From Ditylenchus dipsaci (lineage: Eukaryota > Nematoda > Chromadorea > Rhabditida > Anguinidae), in NCBI GenBank assembly GCA_004194705.1, contig SADC01001227.1, positions 868,001-932,000 of the forward strand: 64,000 nt of DNA, written 5' to 3'. This document shows positions 20,681-30,904 of this stretch, piece after piece. Positions within the stretch are counted from its first letter, which is position 1. Each line of letters opens with the position of its first letter. Below the pieces are notes generated by a model. It searched no databases. It was not told the DNA's origin and saw only the letters and a list, made by a program, of their open reading frames with translations. A program made the translations under genes and the position numbers.

Positions 20681-21330
20681 CAGGGCCGCAACTTCAACTT
20701 TTTCAAGGGGGGGGTAATTTCTTTGATATTACCCCTATAGATTCAAGTCAAGGGGGGGGTAATTTTTAAAATGAGATTTTGTGTATTTTCTTATCTTTTT
20801 TTGTAATTTTTTCAATATTTATTAGATTTTTTCAATTATTTATTTTTAACAGATTTAAGCAAAGCATAAACGATGGTTAAACTTAGCATATTCGTTAATT
20901 ATATCTTGAGCTGGCAAACTTATGTCTTTGTGAACAAAAATAAGAGCTAGATGATTTAGACGTTCATCAGCCATTGAATTTCTCAAAACATTTTTATTTG
21001 TTTCAAACACTGAAGGCCCTTCAGGTGTGCTTCTTAATGTAGTGAGCAAATAAGTTCTTAATTAACTTTTTCACAAATTCATTTTTTGTAACTTTGAATT
21101 ATAATTATATTTTTGACACATTCCAATTAATCTACCTACAACTTTTTTATATAATAAATATGTGCAAATTACGTGTTTTTTAGTGAAAACTTTACAAAAT
21201 AGTGAAAAAAAATCACAAAACCTTGGTTACAGCAGTCTCCCTCTAGAGAATACCCCCCCTTAGGGTGGCCTTCGGCCACCCTAAGGGGGGGGGTAATTAC
21301 CCCTATGACCCCCCCCCAATTGCGGCCCTG
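20681..21330 (-). mobile_element. Non-autonomous hAT element with C-terminal transposase remnant
   Basis: 650 bp with termini CAGGGCCGCAA and TTGCGGCCCTG and a perfect 8-bp duplication CCAGTATG. On its minus strand 21049-20855 encodes NSMADERLNHLALIFVHKDI followed by IINEYAKFNHRLCFA, the hAT dimerisation-region pattern (RLNxLAxxxxHxxI...FAxxxxRxxxF). The rest of the transposase is missing, so this is an internally deleted copy. Subterminal G8/C8 runs (aaggggggggtaatt) are present at both ends. Confidence 0.9.
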
Positions 21331-21673
21331 CCAGTATGACGTGAACCTGAAAGTAATAATTCGAGAATAAATAAAAATAGTGAAAGGAAAATTTACCTGT
21401 GCAAAAGGCTCAGGGGTTATAGAGAAAGTTCCGTTAATGTAGACGGCCTGCATATCAGCTGACCAATTGATATTGCGCTCCCTTACAAATAGCAACACAC
21501 TAAGAAGACACAGTTGATTATGACAATTAAGAATATGGAAAACAATTACCGTTCAGAGTCTTCACCATCTGCTCCAGAATCTCCCTTGAATCTCCAGAAT
21601 TTTTGAGAACGGATTGAGTCATGCGGAATAAAACTTCAAAAAGAGATTTTGGGCCACCAGCGTGTGAATTCGG

Positions 21674-23118
21674 GTAGTATGTCAGCTTGCCAATATGATT
21701 GTGCGCCAATGCGATCCGGCGCCAAAATGTTGTTGGCGCCAATATGATGCTGCGCCAATCGCTATTGGCGCCGTTTGAGTTGGTGTCATTTTGTTGTTTG
21801 CGCCAAATGATTTAGCGCCATTTTGTTGTTTGTGACAAATGATTTGTCGCCATTTTTGACTGGCAACAAAATGAATCGATGTCAATTCTTTGAATTGTGA
21901 AGCTGAGCCAATTAGTGTTTCAACCAAAACCTGTTTCTCTCAAGTGTCTTCATAGTCAACATTTACCGTTTTATAGGAAGCAAACGCCATGGATATGTTC
22001 GAGTCGTACTCTTTCGAAGACAGTGGTGATGAAATATTCCCAGAGCAAATGCAAATGTTAGCGCCGATTTCGCTAGCAAACAGAAACAATGAAAGTGATG
22101 AAGAAGAAGCTGACAACCATAAAATTCAGCAATGGTTGGCGTTTCCAGATGCAGATCCGCAGTCCTTCGAGTATGTATGTATTTGACTCCGTGTAAGTGG
22201 TCGAATTTGGAATGAGCGTGAATGTGGAATTTGAAATGAATCGTGAACCAGGATCAGAGAGTCACTAATTGGAGTAGCAATGAAAGTTATTAAAGTTACT
22301 AAACGGCGTATGAATAACATCTTTGAATAATACCAAATTTTGATTTTTCGGGCTATCAAAGTGAATATCCACCTGTCACGAGGAGTGCCGACACGAGGTT
22401 TCAGTGTTCGGGTAGGTAAAATCGCATTTTTAGTCCTGTCAAATATTTATTTTACATATGATAGAATGTATTGCTTTTGATTTAAACAAAAATTTATTTT
22501 TCAGGTCATCCAGGTGGACATCCACCTGGACCAGGGGTACCCATCCCAAATTTCGGGTTCGGGTGGGTGAATTCGTAGTTTTGGTCGTATCAAATTCGAT
22601 TTGTCACACAATTTCACGTATGATATAATGACTCGTTTTTAAATTCCACAAGAAAAAATTCCAGGTCATATGGATTGATATCCACCTGGCCAGAAGGTAT
22701 CTACCTTGGATTTCGGGATTCCGGTGGCCAAAATCGAAATTTTGGTCCTAACAAACCGGTTACGCCATGAATTTTTGGGTAAAACCTATTTTAGGAAAAA
22801 TATTTTATTCTGAGATTAGAAAAAAAAATTCGGGTGATTGAATCCTGAGGATGTCAGGAAATCATTTTGACTTGACCCACCATTGGCGCAGCCTCGCAAA
22901 ATAGAATAGTTGTAGCCTGATCAATGGTATAATAGCAAAATGGCTCAGAGCTAATTGGCGCTAATAGAAAAACTGCGCCAAATCATTTGGCACAAACAAC
23001 AAAATGACGCCAACTTAATTGGCGCCTAATTCAATATGGTGCAGCATCATATTGGCGCAGCGTCACATTGGTGCCGGATCACATTGGCGCACAATCATAT
23101 GGCAAGCTGGCATACTAC
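21674..23118. mobile_element. Foldback element with GCGCCAATATGAT phrase termini
   Basis: Terminal inverted repeats of about 180 bp (GTAGTATGCCAGCTTGCC... on each side) consist of degenerate 14-16 bp phrases around TTGGCGCCAA and TGCGCCAATATGATG. It sits inside the FLYWCH-MULE element between its FLYWCH and transposase parts. Inside, 21989-22186 (+) opens with an acidic MDMFESYSFEDSGDEIF stretch, like the acidic start of the FLYWCH gene at 14539. Two CCAGGTGGACATCCACCTGG palindromes lie at 22500-22700. Confidence 0.75.
21989..22186 (+). CDS. Acidic N-terminal exon of an unidentified element protein
   Basis: Starts at ATG, 65 codons, rich in Asp and Glu (EDSGDEIFPEQMQ, NNESDEEEADNHK). Possible donor (GTATGTATT) near its end. 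No domain is recognised and no following exon could be assigned. Confidence 0.35.
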   Translation: MDMFESYSFEDSGDEIFPEQMQMLAPISLANRNNESDEEEADNHKIQQWLAFPDADPQSFEYVCI

Positions 23119-23124
23119 ATGAAG

Positions 23125-23420
23125 TCGAGCCTTACATTCGCGCCATTACCACCATATGTTTTGTCGCATTTTCAATACTGCTTTGTGCCATTACCACTTT
23201 TCTAATGCTTCATGAAACGAAAACCACGGTGTGTAGCCATGTCGTTGCCTTTCTCTGACTTGACCATCGAAATGACATCCTGGAAGCACATAGACAATCT
23301 TGATTTTGGAGCATAAGAACTAACAGCTTACATCGTTTTCAGCAACCACTTGCTCAGCTTGATCAATGCAGGCAAGAACATTAGCGATGAAATTAAAATC
23401 CATATCAGCACTAAAGTATT
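23125..23420 (-). pseudogene. FLYWCH domain of the MULE, with stop codons
   Basis: The minus strand gives MVKSEKGNDMATHRGFRFMK, H, stop, KSGNGTKQY, stop, KCDKTYGGNGANVRLDF. Allowing the two TAG stops, this is the FLYWCH pattern (S-x-KGN ... GFxF ... K-Y-x-KC ... ). An upstream piece near 23395-23350 reads ACIDQAEQVVAEND. The stop codons show decay. Confidence 0.65.
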
Positions 23421-23984
23421 TGTAGATAAAAAGAGGTAAATATGGGTCAAAAAGGTAAATAATAACAGCAATAACGAAAATAAATCAAAAACTTGAAAAA
23501 TAAAACTGTCTTTATTAGCCGGGAAGAATTGTCCCTTATATGACCCGGGAACAATCGGTCATTTTACATATAATACGCCTCAAAATAAGTTTTGATTTTG
23601 TCTGACTTTAGGGGGGGTTGGCACTATTTTGCACCATCTTGAAATGTGTAGGCTCAAAAACGCCGAAATCTGCACCACGCTCGGTACAGATTTAGAGCAA
23701 TTTGTGAAGTACTCAGGATCCGTACCAAAAATAGAGATTTCAAACATTTTGCCCAAAATGAACATTTTGCACCAAGCGTGGTTTAAATCTCGAGTGATTT
23801 CTGAAAATCATGATTTGTGCACTATGCACAGTACAATTTATTGAGAATTGCTCAAATCGCCTGAATACGCACTGCCGACGGTACGTATTCAGAGCACTCC
23901 GAGACTACTCTGGATGAGCACCATGGCAAGGTGAATTTAAAGCACTTTTCCAAAACTCGTGTTTTTGCACCGAACGTGCGGATC

Positions 23985-24110
23985 CTGAGTCAGGATCTGC
24001 ACGGTGCAAAACCTGAGTCAGGAACTGCACGGTGCCAATCCTGAGTCAGGATCTGCACGGTGCCAATCCTGAGTCAGGATCTGCACGGTGCCAATCCTGA
24101 GTCAGGATTT
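23985..24110. repeat. 28-bp tandem repeat (GGTGCCAATCCTGAGTCAGG), about 4-5 copies
   Basis: Unit ggtgccaatcctgagtcagg plus atctgcac. Each unit contains the inverted pair CCTGA.CAGG, so every copy can form a small hairpin. Degenerate sequence of similar words extends leftward to about 23640. Confidence 0.85.
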
Positions 24111-25220
24111 AAGCTTTTATTTAGTCAAGTGTAATCGCTGCCTATACTATGCTCATAACGATGTCATGTGCAATGTCTCAGATGGAAAAGTAGCTCGCTG
24201 CCGTAGGTGCCTTCTTCGCAAAAGTCACATGAGTTCCGATGATGCTCTCCTGTCAAGTGCACTCTCTGTAGAGTTGCTGGTCATACAAAGCGAACTTGTC
24301 CTAGTGGTCTATACAATTAGATATATCTGAAATCTGTTGTAGAAATCGCTTTGTTGTTGTAATAAAATTGTTGTTTTCTATAATTTAGTAATGCTGACTT
24401 GATTTTTTAAGCAAAGAATACTTTCAGAAATCTGCTGCAACTTTTCTTAACGCGCGCATGTGTTGCTTTATAGATAAATTCAAGCATTCATGGCAACTGT
24501 CAGCGCACAAGAGGTAGGTAGCAGTGATGCAGTCATAGTAGGTATGTTTGTATACTAAAGTTCTACAACGATCAAAAAACTTTCAGGTGCCATCGATGTG
24601 AAAGAGAAAACATTCGCGCTTCATGAAATCATTTGAAAAACGTGAAGTGAAACGCTGAAGTTCGTCGAATTGATTGATCGAATTTGCTGCCATGGTAGAT
24701 GCGATGGTCGTTTTTCGATGTTCGTTTTAATTATCTTATTATCATTGCTACCTAGATTTGATGTCTACACAGTTCGTAGTCGACTTTCGTGTGACGTAAG
24801 GGATCGCCGCTACCAGCAATTCTTTTCTTATTTCATCCTGCGCGTGAGTCAAGATGGCATAAAGCTTCGTCTAGAAGGAAAAGCAGTATGCAAGAAGTTT
24901 TTCTGCGCTGTAGTTGCTCTTTCGGAATTCACGTAGGCCTGATTTATTGATTCTTATCACTATGAAAATCTTTTCAAGGTTTATTGCAGTTCCCCATAAT
25001 GTTGGCATTTCACAATGCGATAATTAGATCTCAAGGTTCGACAATGGACAGAATAGGAATTTCTTTGCGGCGACAGAGGTTTTTTGCGCCAGGTTCAGCT
25101 GTATGTGGCTTTTCAAGAGTGAGAACAGCTTTCAGCATTGGTATCTGGGCGCCTAATGCACCACGTGTCAATGGTCATATAAGGCTGAAAAATATTTGCG
25201 CAAGGGGTTTGAGATTCTAA
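24088..25220 (+). pseudogene. Unidentified element-type coding fragments
   Basis: 24100-24330 gives a Cys-rich block KCNRCLYYAHNDVMC and ARCRRCLLRKSHMS, a C-x2-C ... C-x2-C pattern. 24760-24936 gives DVRDRRYQQFFSYFILRVSQ and LRLEGKAVCKKFFCAVVALS, where VCKKFF resembles a motif in some animal transposon-borne proteins. 24984-25220 gives a Gly/Arg-rich frame without a motif. Frames change between the blocks and several short introns are possible. I do not recognise the family with confidence. Confidence 0.3.
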
Positions 25221-26450
25221 AAAGAAAATATATGAATACAGTTCAATGATAGTTTTGTAAAAGCAAGGTTTCGCCCTTGCCCTATCAGGGTGCCCAGTTC
25301 AAAGTTTTGACATAAAATTTTTGTATGTCCCCTTTGTACTTTTTCAAAAAGCAGGATGGCTGGGCCGCTGTAACATATCTGCTGAAAGTACAATTCTCGA
25401 AGACACAAGGGCGTTTAGCAACCACCTTCTGATGTCTTATTTTAAAAGTGTTTTTTCAGCTTTGACGAATCTTTTTCAGAAGTAGGCTATGCCAGCGTGT
25501 GTTAAACATGGTTAGTAAAAATAAATATTTTTATTTTAATTAATCTTGATATTTACTGGCAGAAATTATTTTCTGAACAATTTTCTGAACAAAGCTTTAA
25601 AAAATCATATTTTGGAGGCCTTATGGCCTCCCCTAGGCTCAGGTCTAACGCGTAGCGTTTTTTTATAATCACAATCCCCGGGCCCCGGGTACCCTAGTTT
25701 GCTTTACTTAAAAAAAAATTTAATTTAGAATTTGTGTGTTTAATTCATAACTTTTCTTCCTTCAGCTAACAAAAACCTATATACAACATAGAATTTTTCA
25801 GAATACATGCAAGTAGTCCAAAATTCCACAAAAGCTTTTGGCAGTAAAGACTGTCAACAAAATGTCCATCGATTTTTTACCTGGCACAAAAACAGTTGAC
25901 AACAATACGAGGACGCAACTTGATAGCTGAACTGTTCGATCTATGTGATAAGTGGACAATGACTACATCAATGATAAGGACTCTGAGTTCTTTATTGGCC
26001 TATTTGCAATGATGATGGCTGGAACTGTGCAGTATGATGATGAAGGTAGCATAAATTTAAAACATCAACAAAAAAATTTTTGCAGCACACAGCCGAATCC
26101 AAAAAACATGCGATTTTTTCTCCAAATATGACGACTATGTTCTGGCGCCACCAGACACCAAAAACAGTAGTTTTAAGGGTTTGAAGAAAAAGTTCAAGAA
26201 AGAATTGAAAAGCATGATGTTTGAAAGAGATGGTTCTGGTAGTAATTAGAATTTTTGAGCCTAGTAGCAAAACCACCCACAGCCCCTTAAAATTCAAAAT
26301 CATAATCACTTTCAAAACAGCAAAACGCCAAGAGTTTTTGAAAAAACTTTTTGCAACATGTTTTTTTTAAATTTCACGGCCACTTGAATTTGAATCCTAG
26401 TTAAAAGTTAATGGTTTAAGAATTTTTTTGCAAAATTCAAATTTAGAAGC
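25221..26450. other. Mostly non-coding; one GC palindrome and weak exon-like pieces
   Basis: 25677-25690 holds the palindrome cccgggccccggg. 25910-26240 has exon-like pieces on the plus strand (for example KDSEFFIGLFAMMMAG) with short intron-like gaps, but no recognised family. The rest is AT-rich. Confidence 0.25.
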
Positions 26451-26455
26451 GCATA

Positions 26456-26672
26456 CCGTATATCTTCTAATAAAGACCCACGGGGCTTTATTTTTCAACC
26501 CCTCTTTGGAGGTGGGGCATTATTAGAAGGTGATGCCTTATTAGAATATTTATTTTTGGCCTTATTAGGCCTTTTTGTGGTTGGGCCTTATTTTTTAACA
26601 CCTCTAAAGAAGTGGGCTTTATTAGAAGGTATGGTCTCGATAGAAGGTGGGGCCTTATTAGAAGAAATACGG
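26456..26672. mobile_element. MITE, CCGTATATCTTCTAATAAAG termini
   Basis: 217 bp, TA on both sides. The left terminus ccgtatatcttctaataaag and right terminus ttattagaagaaatacgg are inverted, and GGGGCTTATTTTT-type inner sequence is repeated. Confidence 0.8.
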
Positions 26673-26829
26673 TATGTCATGCTGTTTCTTTCAACAGTTT
26701 TGGAAATGTGCAATTCAACGCTTTTATCGCAAAGATTTGCTTTTTAACAGCTTTTACTGTCTCAAAAAGACTTAAAACTCTATCTTTATTCGTCTGAAAC
26801 GACAAATTCTATTAAATTAGCGGAGAAAA

Positions 26830-27360
26830 CAATAATAATAACGAGAAAGAATAATTATTTCTTGATACTGACGGAGGAACACGTTCTTTTCGACGCATCC
26901 TGTTTCTTGAGCGAGCCATCAGCATTTGGACAGAAGAAGCACTTCCAAAACTTCCTCCTAACGGACGGCGCACGATAAGAAAGCTTCCAGAAGACGATTG
27001 CATGCACTATCAGACCCTGAAAGCAAAGAAGTAAAAGCTCCACACGCTCTGAACGAACTCAGGAGAAATCACCTGGGAAATCAGAAAGCCTCACACAAAC
27101 CCGACCTGAACATATCCAGCCTTTTCAGCTCCAGCATTGACGACATCCTTGGCACACTTCATCGACACGATCTGCCCTACTCTAGCAGTCATTTGCTCAG
27201 ACAAAACACTTCAGCAGACTGCAGAGCTAGCGAATATCTGAAGGACGAACACGTTAAAAATCATGTGGTAACATGGAGACACTATAAGCGGTTGAGGCAC
27301 TACCTCAGTCCAAAACATCTATCACATAAAAAACTGACCTGTTTGAGTCATCTGTTTTAG
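26830..27360 (+). CDS. Hypothetical protein fragment
   Basis: 26998-27360 is a 120-codon frame without repeats of its own (for example PDLNISSLFSSSIDDILGTL and YSSSHLLRQNTSADC), ending in TAG. An upstream frame gives RAISIWTEEALPKLPPNGRR. Base composition here is less AT-rich than the surroundings, as in true exons of this window. No domain is recognised. The ATG at 26998 may not be the real start. Confidence 0.35.
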
Positions 27361-27555
27361 ATTTTTTTCACTCTTTTTGCTTCCACAATAGTCATTGTTG
27401 CTTCCACAGTTCTCCGCGCAACAGATTGCTTTGTTATTTGCTGTTTTTGCACCACAGAAGCACGTCCCGTTTGCACCATTGAACCACCTGAAAATACAAA
27501 AAAAATTGGACAACGTAAACGACAGACGAAAAGTGCAAATCAACAGTCTTTTCAC
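27361..27555 (-). CDS. Small cysteine-rich protein, possibly secreted
   Basis: A minus-strand frame of 77 codons starts MKRLLICTFRLSFTLSNFF, which is hydrophobic and signal-like. It then has six cysteines in NGTCFCGAKTANNKAICCA and ENCGSNNDYC (spacing C-x-C-x10-CC-x3-C-x6-C). A TTTTCAG just before GTGGTTCAATGG suggests an intron between the two parts. No family is assigned. Because it is short and overlaps no homology, it may be chance. Confidence 0.3.
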
Positions 27556-27559
27556 AATA

Positions 27560-27948
27560 ATCTAAATACCAAAAGATAGTCCAGACATTGGCCAGTTACA
27601 GTTGCAAAACCAGATGAACTTTTTTGGCATATATTCCAAAAAAACTACTGTCATCTCAAAAATTGCGTGTTTTCGGGGCGAGTAATGGCTTTTTATTAAT
27701 GCTCTTGATGTGAAGAACCGTTTGCAAATAAACTAATGCGATATAAATAAAAATAAAATCAGCAACAAACCTCAGGTTACATGGATTACAAGCTTCAACA
27801 TTTCAGTCAATTTTTAAATTTTTTCTATTTGGCGCAAAAATTCAAAAGTGATTATGTTTTTGAATTTTAAGGGGCTGTGCACCCCCGCCCCCATGAATTT
27901 TTCCTTATAAAATGCTATTAAAGGGGGAAAGGAATAGCTTTGGAAAAG
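27560..27948. other. Non-coding stretch, no gene seen
   Basis: AT-rich; no exon or element boundary is recognised. Confidence 0.25.
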
Positions 27949-28013
27949 TGGCCGCGGCGGCGCAGTGCGTAAGCGTTTTGGCCCGTTGTTGCAGGTTCGG
28001 TCCCACGTGGATG
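27949..28013 (+). repeat. tRNA-derived element head (copy 5, +)
   Basis: GGCGGCGCAGTGCGTAAGCG plus B-box GGTTCGGTCCC, then cacgtgg. The segment between the boxes is shorter than in the other copies. It faces copy 6. Confidence 0.65.
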
Positions 28014-28133
28014 CATGCTATTTATTTTGGCTTGTTAAACCAGTTCTATTCGTAATTTGGGTCGCTGATTGTGAATCTGGCGTGAAAAAAGTCTAATTAC
28101 TTCTAAACTAGCCAACAAGCAAGAAAAATAGTG

Positions 28134-28214
28134 TGTCACTACGTGGGATCGAACCTGCAACATTATTTTGGGTCAAAAAACGTAAACGCTTACGCACTGC
28201 GCCACGGAAGCCAC
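28134..28214 (-). repeat. tRNA-derived element head (copy 6, -)
   Basis: The reverse strand reads ggcttccgtggcgcagtgcg, B-box GGTTCGATCCC and cacgtagtgaca. With copy 5 it forms a second head-to-head pair about 120 bp apart, like 9534/9735. Confidence 0.65.
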
Positions 28215-28457
28215 TTTTGCAAACCTAAATGGCTTCCTCCGCCTTAACAAGTACTCGAATAGATATCCTAAACCCTGGAAAAAGTACGTAAACTATTTAT
28301 TAGTCACAACTTCCGTACGCTGGCCTACCCCAAGCCTAAGGGCTAAGCCTAAACTTGTTGTTTTAAAGGGTAGTTACAGCAATTTTTAAAAGGTCCGATT
28401 TAAAGGGTGTATTTGCTACTAGCGCCGAATTTTTCAAAGCTTATGACTGAATGTGGC

Positions 28458-30627
28458 GATTTTCTAGAAGAGGTCGATGAATGTGTGAACTTTAGCTACA
28501 AACTAGTCATTGACATGATGAAAGAGGTCAGCCCATATGATAGTAAGCTTTTATTGGTTTTTTTTCAAGCCACTTTATAAATAATAAATGGTTAAGCCCA
28601 AGAAAGAGGGTGGGTCTGGCAAACTGCAATGAACTAGGAGTTGCCCAGTCCACCAACTTTGGCTACAACATGTTCGAAAGTGCTCTCCCAGTCAAGTAAA
28701 ATTTTCGAGCCTATCCCTCAGTGGATACCGAATTTTTAGCTTAGTCCCCCTGTTGTTTTTTTCTAAACTTTTGCACCTGACCCGGCCGGGACATTGTTTC
28801 CAGGCCCGGCACGGCCCGAAAGTAATTTCAAAAGAATTTGAGGCCCGGGCGGTCCCGTGCACTTGCCTGGATACAACGCAGTCGATTTATTAGACTGTAT
28901 TTCGACCGCCAGTCAGCATTGTGCCCGAATAGGCTACGCCTTGTCTTCAGTCACAACTGTACTGACAAGAAAAACCGCGAACTGTAAAATTGAAAAAGAA
29001 AAACCGGTTAATCTCATTTTGTAGAACATAGCAGATTTACATATTGTAGCCGGAAGTATTTTTCCCATAAATCAAAAAAGTGAGAGTTTTGAGTGAAAAA
29101 AACATGAAAAAATGCCTTGGTCCCCCTTGGTTTTTCTTTAAAATTTTTTTACAGGGTGTTTTACAAATTTTTGAACTTTTTTTTCGCTTATAACTATTTC
29201 TTGAACGCGTTTTTGAAAAATATTTGTTACAGATCGACTCAATTTCTGATGACAATTTTTTTTAAATATATATTGTAGGCGTGTGCACGAGCCGGCCCGC
29301 TGGCCGTTCGGACAGACCGAACCGGGCCGGACTTGATTCACTTTTTGAACACATATGTCGGCCCTAAGAATATATTCTTGTAGCTGAGATTCTAACCTAT
29401 AATACGTATATCAATATTTATAGAAACAAGAATCTACAGGCGCCTGTCGGTGCCAACGCCATTCGGGAACATGTGTGGTTCGGACACTATTTCTGTGGTT
29501 TGGGAACATCAGTGGTTCATTTACATAAGTAGTTCGGGTAGATAAATCGTTCGAGTGCATTAATGGTTAGGGTAGATCATCCACCCCACCTGTGAACTCA
29601 CCTACTCTTTTTCGCCTCCTCGCCTACAAATGGGATTTTGAATTCATTCAAAATTTGAATTTGAAAACAAAATTTTTGAGAACTATGAGATTTTTCTCAA
29701 AAATAGCCTGCATACTTTTGTCAGCGCCCTTCTTAAAAATGCTTTTTGTAGCCTAGAATCTCAGCTTCAAGAATGTATTCTTGTAGCCGACATATGTGTT
29801 CAAAAAGTAAGTAAGTCAGGCACGGGCCGGTCCGTGCAAACCCCTTATATAATGACAAAATAATTTTCAACCGGTACTCGCTGTAGTGCTGCGAGGCATT
29901 TCCGCATGTTTCTTTTACTGAGAACTCTTAATTTTTTAATTTATGGGAAAAAATCCTTCCGACTACAATAAGTAAATCGATTATGCTATATAAGATAGGA
30001 TTAACAGATTTTTATAATTCAATTTCACAGTTCGTGAGTTTTCCGTCTGAGTGGAGAAATTTTCAGATATTTCACTGGCTACTTCCAAAAACTATTTTTT
30101 ACATAAAAAAACTTGCGTTGTGCAAATATTCCAGCTTTTTGCGGCACCTAACTAATTTTCAGCCACTTTGTTGAAATTTGCACTGATGTTTATGGAAAAG
30201 ATCGCAACTACATAGATGCGCATGTTAAATTTACAAATGATTATTATGGAGGCCAGGACAACTACAACGTACATAATCCACACCAAGCAAAATAATTAAA
30301 TAAAAAAGTGAAAAAAAATTCAGGGTACTAATGTAGTATTTGTAAGTTGTTTTCTTTACTTTTTAAAAACAAAAAAAGAACTTGATTGCTTAAGGTAAAT
30401 GGAAGCGAAGACCCATGGAATCCACTTAGTGTGTACAAACCAAAGACAAGTCTGTTATTTCTATACGGATTGACGGGAGTTCTCACTGCGAAGACATGTT
30501 CATGTTGGACAAGGACACAAGAGTACCCTTTCCCGTTCTGTTTTGAAATGCTTCAACTGATTTTCAGGCGGTGAAACTGGCCCATAGAGCCATCAAGAAG
30601 ATGCTGCGAAAGTGGATAAACGCTTAA
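28458..30627 (+). CDS. Serine peptidase, family S28 (lysosomal Pro-X carboxypeptidase/DPP2 type), C-terminal half
   Basis: Exons: 28458-28541 (EEVDECVNFSYKLVIDMMKE); about 28606-28695 (GWVWQT, then CNELGVAQSTNFGYNMFESA); about 30165-30270 (HFVEICTDVYGKDRNYIDAH and KFTNDYYGGQDNYN); an 18-bp exon GTNVVF near 30322-30340; then VNGSEDPWNPLSVYKPKTS, ISIRIDGSSHCEDMFMLDKD and TRVPFP; last exon AVKLAHRAIKKMLRKWINA and TAA. NGSxDPW carries the catalytic Asp and GSSHCEDM the catalytic His of S28, a lysosomal or secreted fold cleaving after proline. Single-base breaks occur near 28622-28627 and 30440-30455. The N-terminal part with the nucleophile serine was not found. The 1.45-kb intron 28696-30163 is filled with repeats. 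Confidence 0.85.
28696..30163. repeat. Large repeat-filled intron with GGCCCG-rich MITE pieces
   Basis: Contains GC-rich segments at 28785-28870 (gaccCGGCCGGGac...GGCCCGGGCGG...CCGTGCAC), 29278-29340 (GTGCACGAGCCGGCCCGC) and 29815-29850 (CACGGGCCGGTCCGTGC). These are related to each other and to 48400-48545. It also has a 'cttggtcccccttgg' piece, and the words tcttgtagc..agattct occur at 29370 and, inverted, at 29755. Confidence 0.6.
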
Positions 30628-30656
30628 ACATTACAGGGCATTACAATTTCCCATTA

Positions 30657-30901
30657 CCGTATTTACTCGAATAGTAGCCCCGGGTCACTAATTTTCAACC
30701 TACCGAAAATTGGAAAATTCGAGGTTGATCTCGAGATTTTTGGGTGCCCAACCAAAATCGAAAAGAAGGGATCGGTAGAGCTCGTGGGAGTTAAGAAAAT
30801 GCAATAAACAGCTTTTCAAAATATTGACTTTGCTTCGAAATACAGACCCTCAAAGTTGAGGGGGTCACCATTAAAGGAGGCTACTATTAGAGTAAATACG
30901 G
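30657..30901. mobile_element. MITE, CCGTATTTACTCGAATAGTA termini
   Basis: 245 bp, TA on both sides. The termini ccgtatttactcgaatagta and tactattagagtaaatacgg are inverted. It lies just after the S28 stop codon. Confidence 0.88.
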
Positions 30902-30904
30902 TAT

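Larger units (their letters stand above)
20511..21500 (-). pseudogene. MULE transposase exons (interrupted by a hAT element)
   Basis: The upstream exon reads ERNINWSADMQAVYINGTFS followed by ITPEPFAQ, the start of the MULE catalytic core (WxADGTF...PxxFxQ pattern). Then comes a 47-bp intron (GTAAATTT...TTTCAG) and a second exon starting VHVILAERSARVDNRGKWVF and continuing PVLFALLKNKSRTTYLKLF, the typical P-x-x-x-ALL-x-NK-x-x-x-TY block. It stops at TGA after NKVSYKH. The hAT element at 20681-21330 is inserted in the second exon. Further upstream, 21640-21527 reads AGGPKSLFEVLFRMTQSVLK, compatible with the segment linking FLYWCH to the transposase. It cannot be active in this state. Confidence 0.8.
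20240..23570 (-). mobile_element. Foldback MULE with FLYWCH and transposase exons, twice interrupted
   Basis: The left terminus (20240-20435) repeats CCGATTCTTCCCGGC and GGGACAATTGTTCCCGGC phrases, and an inverted shorter array stands at 23518-23570. Between them, on the minus strand, lie FLYWCH-like coding (23280-23125) and MULE transposase exons (21740-20511), separated by the insertion at 21674-23118 and further broken by the hAT insertion at 20681-21330. A third isolated terminus of the same phrase family is at 43975-44105. No clean target duplication was read. Confidence 0.8.
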
